This document shows positions 37,188-43,688 of a stretch of 64,000 bases of DNA, piece by piece. The notes under the pieces are model-generated. The model was not told the DNA's origin and searched no databases. It saw nothing but the letters and a program-made list of their open reading frames with translations. Where the stretch lies: NCBI RefSeq assembly GCF_040451425.1, contig NZ_CP144374.1:1466501-1530500 (forward strand). Reading direction: 5' to 3'. A program made the translations under genes and the position numbers. This stretch comes from Thermodesulfovibrio sp. 3462-1 (lineage in GTDB: Bacteria; Nitrospirota; Thermodesulfovibrionia; Thermodesulfovibrionales; Thermodesulfovibrionaceae). Every line of letters starts with the position of its first letter. Positions within the stretch are counted from its first letter, which is position 1.

Positions 37188-38193
37188 CTTCTATGACCTT
37201 TGGCTTTAATCCATAAGCATCCATAACTTTGGAATAAATTTCATTGAAGATTTCTGGATGACTTTTTAAATATTCTTTAGCATTTTCTCTACCCTGAGCA
37301 AATCTTGTTCCGTTGTAACTGTACCATGCTCCAGATTTTTCAATAATTCCTTTTTCCACTGCAAGATCAAGAACCTCGCCTGTCTTTGATATTCCTTCAT
37401 TAAAGTAAATATCAAAGTGAGCCTCTTTGAATGGCGGTGCTACTTTATTTTTCACAATTTTAACTCTTACTCTACCACCTGTTGTATCCTGTCCTTCTTT
37501 TAATGTGTCTGTTTTTCTTATATCCAGCCTCATTGAAGCATAAAATTTTAGTGCGGTTCCTCCAGGAGTTGTCTCTGGATTTCCAAACATTACTCCAATT
37601 TTCTGTCTGAGCTGATTTATGAAAATAACAACTGTCTGAGACTTTGATATAGCTGCTGTAAGCTTTCTTAAAGCCTGACTCATAAGCCTTGCCTGAAGAC
37701 CTGGAAGAGAATCTCCCATTTCTCCTTCAATTTCAGCCTTTGGAACAAGAGCAGCAACTGAGTCAATAACAATAATGTCAACTGCTCCGCTTCGGACAAG
37801 GGTTTCTGTTACTTCCAGAGCTTGCTCTCCAGTATCAGGCTGGCTTATTAGTAAATTTTCCACATCAACACCTAATTTTGAAGCGTAATTCACATCAAGG
37901 GCATGCTCAGCATCTATAAATGCTGCAACACCTCCAAGCCTCTGAGCTTCTGCAATTGCATGGAGTGCAAGGGTTGTTTTACCTGAAGATTCAGGCCCAA
38001 AAATTTCTATAACTCTTCCGCGTGGATATCCTCCAACACCTGTTGCTATATCAAGGGATATTGAACCTGTAGGAATTACACTTATTCCTTCTGCTTGAGC
38101 CTTTGTTCCAAGACGCATTATTGCGCCCTTGCCAAAATTTCTCTCAATCTGGGATATAGCAATCTCCAATGCCTTTAATTTCTCCTTATTCAT
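37168..38193 (-). CDS. recA: Recombinase RecA
   Basis: This 341-residue recombinase has Walker [13 protein letters not shown] (about 64-75), Walker [11 protein letters not shown], the L1 loop around [21 protein letters not shown] and L2 with [21 protein letters not shown]. The acidic C-terminus is short. A GAGGTG ribosome-binding site precedes the ATG, and TATAAT (38218-38223, minus) lies upstream in the short gap after thpR. No LexA-type box of the CTGT-N8-ACAG or GAAC-N4-GTTC form is visible there. Confidence 0.98.
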   Translation of the reverse strand: MNKEKLKALEIAISQIERNFGKGAIMRLGTKAQAEGISVIPTGSISLDIATGVGGYPRGRVIEIFGPESSGKTTLALHAIAEAQRLGGVAAFIDAEHALDVNYASKLGVDVENLLISQPDTGEQALEVTETLVRSGAVDIIVIDSVAALVPKAEIEGEMGDSLPGLQARLMSQALRKLTAAISKSQTVVIFINQLRQKIGVMFGNPETTPGGTALKFYASMRLDIRKTDTLKEGQDTTGGRVRVKIVKNKVAPPFKEAHFDIYFNEGISKTGEVLDLAVEKGIIEKSGAWYSYNGTRFAQGRENAKEYLKSHPEIFNEIYSKVMDAYGLKPKVIEGEKSEQ

Positions 38194-38231
38194 AAATCAC
38201 CTCTTAAGCTTTTTTTTATTATACCATTAAA

Positions 38232-38792
38232 CTATTTGAGCAAAGGAAATCTCTCCAAAACTGAATAAATTGAACCTTTTGGAGTCAATATGCTTTTCAT
38301 TAAAACAAACTCTTTAACCTCAAATTGAAAATCAAAAGACTTTTCAGAAAATTTCTTTAAAATCTTCTCAAAAAAATATTTCCCATTCCTGTAATTCTTC
38401 ACTCTTGCTAAGGTTATGTGAGACTTAAATTGTCTTTCTTCCCTTTGAAAACCAAGACTGGAAGTCTCCTCGTCAATCCTTTTTGTTAATCTCTTAAGTA
38501 TCTCTGTATTTTCTGTGCCAATCCATATGACTCTTGGTTTTATTTTATCCGGGAAAACTCCAGGAGTAGTAATTTTCAATGTAAAATTAGAAAACTCATT
38601 TGATAAGGATTTCAAAGTGTATGTTAAAGAAGGGATAATTTTTTCTTCAACTTCACCAAGAAATTTTAATGTAATATGAAAATTTTCTTTCGGAACAATA
38701 TTAACTCCATCAATTGATGATTTGAAATTAGTCAAGTCTGCAAGAAATTCTCTAACTTGCTGAGGAAGTTCTATTGCTATAAAAAGACGCAT
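38232..38792 (-). CDS. thpR: RNA 2',3'-cyclic phosphodiesterase (ThpR/LigT family)
   Basis: This 186-residue 2H phosphoesterase has both catalytic HxT motifs: FHITLKFLGE (about 41-50) and SHITLARV (about 125-132). It opens 2',3'-cyclic phosphates of RNA, and its physiological substrate in bacteria is uncertain. It lies between pgpA and recA, 6 bases from pgpA. The conserved start MRLFIAIELP fixes the ATG. Confidence 0.92.
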   Translation of the reverse strand: MRLFIAIELPQQVREFLADLTNFKSSIDGVNIVPKENFHITLKFLGEVEEKIIPSLTYTLKSLSNEFSNFTLKITTPGVFPDKIKPRVIWIGTENTEILKRLTKRIDEETSSLGFQREERQFKSHITLARVKNYRNGKYFFEKILKKFSEKSFDFQFEVKEFVLMKSILTPKGSIYSVLERFPLLK

Positions 38793-38798
38793 AAAATA

Positions 38799-39245
38799 TC
38801 ATAACAGAAGAAAAATTCTTATTAAAAGATTGCTAAGAAGTCCTGCCAGAAAATCATCAATCATGATACCAAATCCACCATCTATTCTTTCAGCCTGCCT
38901 TATAGGAGGAGGTTTTATAATATCAAAAAACCTGAAAAGCACAAATCCTGCAATCAGAACATTCAAGTTTAACGGAAGAAACATAACTGCTGTAAGATAG
39001 CCTGCAAACTCATCTATAACAATGCAGGAAGGATCTTTAATACCCAGATGCTTTGCCACTTTTTCTGAAGAAATTGTTCCCAGAATAAATGAACTCAGTA
39101 ACATTGATAACATAATCGTATCATGGGGTTTAAAAATCCATAAAAGAGCCATTGCAAAAGCAGAAGCCACTGTACCAGGTGCAAAAGGACAGTATCCAAT
39201 AAAAAAAACTGTAGCAATAATCTTTGAAAGCATTAAAAATTTCAC
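38799..39245 (-). CDS. pgpA: Phosphatidylglycerophosphatase A
   Basis: This 148-residue membrane enzyme of the PgpA type removes phosphate from phosphatidylglycerophosphate. It has FAPGTVASAFA, the conserved DPSCIVIDEFAGYL (about 69-82) and RFFDIIKPPPIRQAE. Four hydrophobic segments are visible. The chosen start is GTG 39245; a TTGACT-17-CATAAT promoter places the transcript start at this codon, favouring it over ATG 39233. It heads the run pgpA-thpR-recA-recX-alaS-selA-dgt-acpS. Confidence 0.9.
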   Translation of the reverse strand: MKFLMLSKIIATVFFIGYCPFAPGTVASAFAMALLWIFKPHDTIMLSMLLSSFILGTISSEKVAKHLGIKDPSCIVIDEFAGYLTAVMFLPLNLNVLIAGFVLFRFFDIIKPPPIRQAERIDGGFGIMIDDFLAGLLSNLLIRIFLLL

Positions 39246-39251
39246 TTTTTT

Positions 39252-39280
39252 ATTATGCTTAACAGTCTTAGTTTAGTCAA
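39252..39280 (-). promoter_or_regulatory. Predicted promoter of pgpA run, leaderless layout
   Basis: Minus strand: -35 TTGACT (39275-39280), 17-base spacer, -10 CATAAT (39252-39257), then 6 bases to the GTG start at 39245. No ribosome-binding site fits in the gap. Confidence 0.55.
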
Positions 39281-39292
39281 CAATGCAAGGGG

Positions 39293-39368
39293 ATTCCTGA
39301 AACTGCCCGATGGACCTGTTCTCAGGGTAGCGAGGAGTCTTCAGAAAGCACTTCTGTCCTTCAGGATT
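39293..39368. other. Structured element: closing stem with two internal hairpins, unassigned
   Basis: ATTCCTGAA (39293-39301) pairs with TTCAGGATT (39360-39368) in 8 of 9 positions. Inside are CCTG-TTCT-CAGG (39315-39326) and CAGAA-AGCAC-TTCTG (39342-39356), giving a three-way-junction-like fold of 76 bases. The segment is visibly richer in G/C than its surroundings. It lies upstream of both divergent promoters, so it is not in the leader of pgpA or cheW as predicted. It may be a small RNA gene or an orphan repeat. It matches no riboswitch class I can recall. Confidence 0.4.
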
Positions 39369-39379
39369 ACCTAACATTA

Positions 39380-39401
39380 GATAGAAATGACATTTTCTAT
39401 C
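39380..39401. promoter_or_regulatory. Perfect inverted repeat upstream of the cheW promoter
   Basis: GATAGAAA (39380-39387) and TTTCTATC (39394-39401) are perfect reverse complements around TGACAT. The repeat ends 26 bases before the cheW -35 box and 11 bases after the structured element. It could be an operator, or the terminator of a plus-strand RNA from the element, since GGCATTTTT follows. Confidence 0.4.
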
Positions 39402-39427
39402 GGCATTTTTAGAAAATTGAATTGTTA

Positions 39428-39456
39428 TTGACAAATAGGTTACACTTCATTATAAT
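39428..39456 (+). promoter_or_regulatory. Consensus sigma-70 promoter of cheW
   Basis: TTGACA (39428-39433), a 17-base spacer and TATAAT (39451-39456) form a perfect consensus promoter. The predicted start near 39463 leaves a leader of about 20 bases containing GGAGGG before the ATG at 39484. Confidence 0.85.
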
Positions 39457-39483
39457 TCACTAAAAAAGTCTATGGAGGGTAAG

Positions 39484-40002
39484 ATGGACACAGCACTGGT
39501 AGTAAGTGAGAAAAAAGCAGGTGGAGATACAAAAATTCTCCAGCTTGTTACATTTACTCTTGGTGGTGAAGAGTATGCTGTTGATATTCTCAAAGTTCAG
39601 GAAATAAACAGAATGAAAGAAATTACAAGAGTTCCAAATGCTCCATACTATGTTGAAGGCGTTATAAATCTTCGTGGGAAGGTTATTCCTGTTGTTAGTC
39701 TGAGAAAAAAATTTGGACTTCCTGAGGAAGAAGAAACAGCAAAACAAAGAATTATGATAATGGATATTCAGGGTATAACTATTGGATTGATTGTTGACTC
39801 GGTCTCTGAAGTTCTAAGAATATCCACTGACATCGTTGAACCACCTCCAGCTATGACTTATTCTGTAAGTTCAGAATTTATATGGGGAATTGCAAAACTT
39901 GAAGACAGACTTATTATTCTTCTTGATATGGACAGACTTATTGGTAAAGAAGAAAGTGAAGGAATGGTTGAGGCCACAGAGAAGGCAGCTATTGAGGAAT
40001 AA
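39484..40002 (+). CDS. cheW: Chemotaxis adaptor protein CheW
   Basis: This single CheW/SH3-like domain protein links chemoreceptors to the CheA kinase. It shows LVTFTLGGEEYAVDILKVQEI, NAPYYVEGVINLRGKVIPVVSLRKKFGL (read in two parts) and GLIVDSVSEVLRI. The frame opens at ATG 39472, but ATG 39484 follows GGAGGG at the correct distance, giving 172 residues. It is isolated from other che genes, under a perfect promoter. Its 3' end overlaps the convergent gene by 14 bases. Confidence 0.95.
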   Translation: MDTALVVSEKKAGGDTKILQLVTFTLGGEEYAVDILKVQEINRMKEITRVPNAPYYVEGVINLRGKVIPVVSLRKKFGLPEEEETAKQRIMIMDIQGITIGLIVDSVSEVLRISTDIVEPPPAMTYSVSSEFIWGIAKLEDRLIILLDMDRLIGKEESEGMVEATEKAAIEE

Positions 40003-40414
40003 ACTTCCAGTATCTCTTTTTGTGCTGTCTTCCTCCACTCCAGCAAGGCTTCATATTCTCATCGCGGAATGAATAAATTTTGGCTGTTGATATATTATGG
40101 ATTGATCTTGCAATAATAAAAAGCTCACCCTTTTTGGAAAAAAACTTAGCGCCATGAACAACCACCTCATCTCCAAGATTGAATTCTATTTTTTCCTGTT
40201 CAATATACCATCTCGGTGCTGTAATAATATTGTAGATTTTATCATGCTTTGTAATTCCTATTACCACAGGTCCATAATCTCTATAAATAATTTCAGCAAT
40301 TTTCCCCTTAATAGCAATCTCTGTGTTTGGATCATAACTTTCTTCCCATTCCTGAGCTTCTGCAATCTGTCCTATGGCTATCAGAAAAATCATTATAACT
40401 ATGCTCCATTTCAT
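39989..40414 (-). CDS. Exported small protein, OB-fold-like, unknown function
   Basis: This protein of about 141 residues has signal peptide MKWSIVIMIFLIAIGQIAEA. The mature part has an OB-fold-like beta pattern (IAIKGKIAEIIYRDYGPVVIGI, DEVVVHGAKFFSKKGELFIIARSI, each shown in part) followed by a basic C-terminus. The frame extends to 40441, but that part lies in a terminator hairpin, and ATG 40414 has AAGGA upstream. It is probably periplasmic. It resembles DUF5666/magnetosome-like OB proteins only loosely. Confidence 0.65.
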   Translation of the reverse strand: MKWSIVIMIFLIAIGQIAEAQEWEESYDPNTEIAIKGKIAEIIYRDYGPVVIGITKHDKIYNIITAPRWYIEQEKIEFNLGDEVVVHGAKFFSKKGELFIIARSIHNISTAKIYSFRDENMKPCWSGGRQHKKRYWKFIPQ

Positions 40415-40427
40415 TGCATTAATCCTT

Positions 40428-40449
40428 AAAAAAGGGGGCACAAGCCCCC
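40428..40449 (-). terminator. Intrinsic terminator after the Spy/ZraP-like gene
   Basis: On the minus strand GGGGGC-TTGT-GCCCCC is followed by TTTTTT. The stem is 40434-40439 with 40444-40449. It lies 8 bases past the stop of the 40457 gene and before the ATG of the next gene at 40414. Confidence 0.9.
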
Positions 40450-40456
40450 TTGATTT

Positions 40457-40807
40457 TTACCATCCACAGATTCTTCTGATGTTTAATCCTCTTTTCCCGG
40501 CTGGTGCATAGGGAAGTCCCATTTCATAGGCTTTTTTGTGCATCTCCACTTTTAAACTTGCTCTTTCCTGTTCTTTGTGTTTGATTGCATTCCAATCAGG
40601 GTTTGGCTGTGCCCAGAGGGTCAAAAGCTCACCCCTTAGCTGTAAATCCTTCTGATAAAGTGGTTGAATTTCCTTGCAATACTGTTGCGCCTTAGCTGAA
40701 TCAACTCCTATTGGATACTGAGGACCCATTCCTCGCTGCGCAAAAGATACACCTGCAAATACTGTTAGTGCTGTTAGTAATGCAAACACCGTTAAAAACT
40801 TTTTCAT
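40457..40807 (-). CDS. Periplasmic Spy/ZraP-like helical protein
   Basis: This protein of about 116 residues has signal peptide MKKFLTVFALLTALTVFAGVSFA. The mature part is short and helical with the pattern QYCKEIQPLYQKDLQLRGELL and HKEQERASLKVEMHKKAYEM (each in part), like the heavy-metal-resistance/ZraP and Spy group of periplasmic chaperones and zinc-binding proteins. ATG 40807 is chosen because AGGAGGTG precedes it by 8 bases; the in-frame GTG at 40816 overlaps that site. A hairpin terminator follows. Its upstream region has sigma-54-like elements. Confidence 0.75.
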   Translation of the reverse strand: MKKFLTVFALLTALTVFAGVSFAQRGMGPQYPIGVDSAKAQQYCKEIQPLYQKDLQLRGELLTLWAQPNPDWNAIKHKEQERASLKVEMHKKAYEMGLPYAPAGKRGLNIRRICGW

Positions 40808-40851
40808 TTCTTTCACCTCCTTTTTGTGACTTTTCTTTACTTCTTTTAAAT

Positions 40852-40867
40852 ATCAATTACCATGCCA
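40852..40867 (-). promoter_or_regulatory. Sigma-54-like -24/-12 element upstream of the Spy/ZraP-like gene
   Basis: Minus strand: TGGCATG (40861-40867), GTAA, TTGAT (40852-40856). The GG-N10-G spacing is correct, and 9 of the 11 core bases fit TGGCACG-N4-TTGC; the -12 GC is GA, which weakens the case. Start of transcription would fall near 40840, with a ribosome-binding site just before the ATG. Confidence 0.4.
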
Positions 40868-40921
40868 GAATTGAAATATATTGATTTTATGAGGTTTTAT
40901 ATGAAACTGTTGCCTTTTTTT

Positions 40922-40955
40922 TGCAAAATTTGCATTATTTTTTGCAAAATTTGCA
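40922..40955. promoter_or_regulatory. Two identical 13-base palindromes
   Basis: TGCAAAATTTGCA occurs at 40922-40934 and again at 40943-40955, 21 bases apart centre to centre (two helical turns). The second lies within the ksgA 3' end. They lie about 80-115 bases upstream of the predicted sigma-54-type start, where an enhancer-binding protein would sit. Confidence 0.5.
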
Positions 40956-41708
40956 AAGTTCATTAGTAATGTAAGCAAAATCCTCAATTGAAAGCTCTTC
41001 TGCTCTTTTTAAGGGATTTATGCCGATTTTATTTAGAAATTCCTTAGGTTCATCAACGACTGATTTTAAAGAGTTGGCTATCATCTTTCTGCGCTGGCCA
41101 AAGGCTGATTTAACGATTTTAAAAAATATTTTTTCATCAGCTACTTTTACAGCTGGCTCAGTTCTTCTTTGAATTTTAATTACTGCTGATTCAACCTCTG
41201 GTGGAGGGCTAAAAAATTTTGCAGGAATATAAAATTTTATTTCAGCAGTCGTATAATACTGGACAATAATGCTTAAAGCAGAGTATGCTTTTGAACCAGG
41301 AACTGCAATAAACCTCTGGGCAACTTCTTTCTGCACAGTAAGAGTCATTGAAATAAAATTTCTCACTTCAATTAATCTGAAAATTATAGGTTTTGTTATG
41401 TAATAGGGAATATTAGCAACAACTTTAAACTGTCCAATCTCTTCATAGGGAAACTTGAGAGCATCCTGATTGAATAGCTTCAAATTTTGTCTTTGACGGA
41501 ATCTTTCTTTTAAAATTCTAAAAAGCGCTGGATCAATTTCAATTGCTATAACTTCCCTCGCCTGCTCAATTAACAATGCTGTTAAATCGCCCATTCCTGC
41601 ACCAATTTCAACAACTTTGTCCTGAGGCTCAATTTCTGCAACATTGACAATTCTTTGAAGAATCTCCTTATTTCTTAAAAAATGCTGCCCGAGCTTTTTT
41701 TTAGCCAT
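40935..41708 (-). CDS. rsmA: 16S rRNA dimethyladenosine transferase KsgA/RsmA
   Basis: This 257-residue enzyme dimethylates two adenines near the 3' end of 16S rRNA. It begins KKKLGQHFL and has the SAM-binding EIGAGMGDLTALL (about 35-47), the catalytic NIPYYITKPI (about 99-108) and PPPEVESAVIKI. Its ATG overlaps the LolB-like gene by 8 bases. It ends with an unusual Cys-Lys tail, CKFCKK, encoded partly within one of two palindromes. Confidence 0.96.
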   Translation of the reverse strand: MAKKKLGQHFLRNKEILQRIVNVAEIEPQDKVVEIGAGMGDLTALLIEQAREVIAIEIDPALFRILKERFRQRQNLKLFNQDALKFPYEEIGQFKVVANIPYYITKPIIFRLIEVRNFISMTLTVQKEVAQRFIAVPGSKAYSALSIIVQYYTTAEIKFYIPAKFFSPPPEVESAVIKIQRRTEPAVKVADEKIFFKIVKSAFGQRRKMIANSLKSVVDEPKEFLNKIGINPLKRAEELSIEDFAYITNELCKFCKK

Positions 41709-42339
41709 TTATCAGTTTTAATTTTTCTATGTTGATTTTTAAGGTTCTATTTTTGTAATAAACAATAATTCTGGAAGGCATTATGAGGTTAGTTTTATCT
41801 TCAGTCTGAAACTGTTTAAAGTCATTATAAGTTATTAAAATTTGCTGATTTTCAAAGGTAAAACTCTGACTTACAGGCATAAATCCTTTTTTATTTAGCA
41901 ATACTTGTCTGTCACTATTTTTTTCCTTCAAAATAAAATTATTGTCTTTTTCTCCAATCTCAAAATCACCAATCCACCACATAAAACCCTTTCTTACCCC
42001 GGTTAAAATTTGCTTTACCTTATCTTTTTCTATTAGTAGGGTTGATGATACTTCTTCATTTTTTTCATAAATTTCACCTGCAGGAAAGCCCATATAGTAA
42101 ATGCGAAGAAGTGTTTCATTTTTACTAATTTTAAGTAAAGCATCTCCACTGAGAAAATTTCCTTTGCTTTCATAATCAATAGCTAAGGAGCTTTCAATGC
42201 CCTGATAATTCTGCATTTTTTTTATAAAATCCTTTACATCCTCAGCATAAAACTCTTTCAAAATCTCTGGTTTCTTTTCTGCACAACCAGAAAATAAAAA
42301 AATAACCAGACTAACTGTTAATAACCTCAATAAGTTCAT
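41701..42339 (-). CDS. Outer-membrane lipoprotein, LolB/DUF4292-like
   Basis: This 212-residue protein has signal peptide and lipobox LLTVSLVIFLFSGC. The mature part looks like the open beta-barrel of the LolA/LolB fold: SLAIDYESKGNFLSGDALLKI, LLRIYYMGFPAGEIYE, MWWIGDF and a basic beta end (TLKINIEKLKLI). A role in lipoprotein sorting is likely but not certain. It overlaps radA by 29 bases and rsmA by 8. Confidence 0.7.
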   Translation of the reverse strand: MNLLRLLTVSLVIFLFSGCAEKKPEILKEFYAEDVKDFIKKMQNYQGIESSLAIDYESKGNFLSGDALLKISKNETLLRIYYMGFPAGEIYEKNEEVSSTLLIEKDKVKQILTGVRKGFMWWIGDFEIGEKDNNFILKEKNSDRQVLLNKKGFMPVSQSFTFENQQILITYNDFKQFQTEDKTNLIMPSRIIVYYKNRTLKINIEKLKLING

Positions 42340-43666
42340 TAATTGATGTCACTCCTTTTATGTTTAGATCATAACCTTCTTTAAGCCTTTCAAGATTGCT
42401 TTTAGGGATAATTGCTCTTTTCATACCTATTCTGGAGGCTTCTTTTAATCTTAACTCAGTTTGAGATATTGCACGAATCTCGCCACTTAATCCAACTTCA
42501 CCAAAAATAACAGTTCTATCAGGCAAAGGCATATCTCTAAAAGAGGAAACAATGGCAGAAATTATTGCTAAATCCGAAGCAGGCTCTGTAATTTTTAATC
42601 CTCCAACAACATTTACAAATATATCTGCACTGGCAAGATTTACTTTCCCGCGTTTTTCAATAACAGCAATTAAAAGATTTACTCTCTGATAATCAACTCC
42701 AATAAAATTTCTTCTTGGCATTCCAAACTGTGAAGGTGAAACCAGTGCTTGTATTTCAGTGAGAATTGCTCTTGTTCCTTCAATTGTTGCTGTAATGGCT
42801 GAACCACTTGACACTCCATGTTCAGAAAGAAAAATTAAAGAAGGATTTTCAACCTCTGTAAGTCCCTGTGAAGTCATCTCAAAAACACCTATTTCATTGG
42901 TTGGACCAAAACGGTTTTTTACACTTCTCAGGATTCTATAGGCATATCCCCTGTCTCCTTCAAAATAAAGAACTGTATCCACAAGATGCTCAAGCACTCT
43001 TGGACCTGCTATTGCTCCTTCTTTTGTGACATGACCGATTAGAAAGACAGGAATCCCTGTGGATTTTGCAAAATTCATAAATTTTGCTGCGGAATCTCTA
43101 ATCTGACTTACAGAACCAGGTGCTGAAACTGCTTCTTCAGTGTAAACTGTCTGAATTGAATCAACAATTAGTGTAGCTGGTTGAGTTTCTTTTGCACATT
43201 CAATAATTTTCTCAACAAGGGTTTCACTAAGAAGCAAAATTCCTTCTGAAGTAATTCCGAGTCTTTCTGCTCTAAGTTTTATCTGTGTAAGAGATTCCTC
43301 TGCTGAAACATAAAGAACTTTACCATACTGCAATGAAAGGTTATTGGATGCCTGCAGTAGCAGTGTTGATTTCCCAATACCAGGGTCTCCTCCAATAAGA
43401 ATAAGAGAGCCTTTAACTAATCCGCCACCAAGAACTCTGTCAAGTTCTGCAATTCCAGTTAAAAATCTGTCCGATACTGTAATTTCAATTGAACTAATGG
43501 AAACAGGCTGAACAGTTTCTGATAAAATTTTTCTTTCAGTTCCTGCTTCTATAGTTTCCTCAACAAAGCTGTTCCATGCGCCACAATCAGGGCATCGGCC
43601 AATCCACTTTGGTGAAATATATCCACAGCTTTGGCACTGAAAAACTTGCTTAATCTTTGCCTTCAT
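42311..43666 (-). CDS. radA: DNA repair protein RadA (Sms)
   Basis: This 451-residue RecA-like, Lon-like repair ATPase has the zinc motif CQSCGYISPKWIGRCPDC (about 10-27), Walker A GGDPGIGKST (about 92-101), the RadA-specific KNRFG (about 249-253) and a C-terminal Lon-protease-like domain with DLAIISAIVSSF. It promotes branch migration in recombination. It precedes the LolB-like gene and rsmA with overlaps. No ribosome-binding site is obvious. Confidence 0.96.
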   Translation of the reverse strand: MKAKIKQVFQCQSCGYISPKWIGRCPDCGAWNSFVEETIEAGTERKILSETVQPVSISSIEITVSDRFLTGIAELDRVLGGGLVKGSLILIGGDPGIGKSTLLLQASNNLSLQYGKVLYVSAEESLTQIKLRAERLGITSEGILLLSETLVEKIIECAKETQPATLIVDSIQTVYTEEAVSAPGSVSQIRDSAAKFMNFAKSTGIPVFLIGHVTKEGAIAGPRVLEHLVDTVLYFEGDRGYAYRILRSVKNRFGPTNEIGVFEMTSQGLTEVENPSLIFLSEHGVSSGSAITATIEGTRAILTEIQALVSPSQFGMPRRNFIGVDYQRVNLLIAVIEKRGKVNLASADIFVNVVGGLKITEPASDLAIISAIVSSFRDMPLPDRTVIFGEVGLSGEIRAISQTELRLKEASRIGMKRAIIPKSNLERLKEGYDLNIKGVTSINELIEVINS

Positions 43667-43688
43667 TCATTAATAATAATTCATTTTT

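Noticed and set aside
38194-38231. LexA operator for recA
   Set aside because: No CTGT-N8-ACAG, GAAC-N4-GTTC or similar palindrome was found in the short region upstream of recA.
39293-39368. Known riboswitch or SRP/6S/tRNA gene
   Set aside because: The conserved cores of TPP, cobalamin, c-di-GMP, purine, fluoride and guanidine riboswitches, of SRP RNA and of tRNA do not match. The element also lies upstream of, not within, the predicted leaders.
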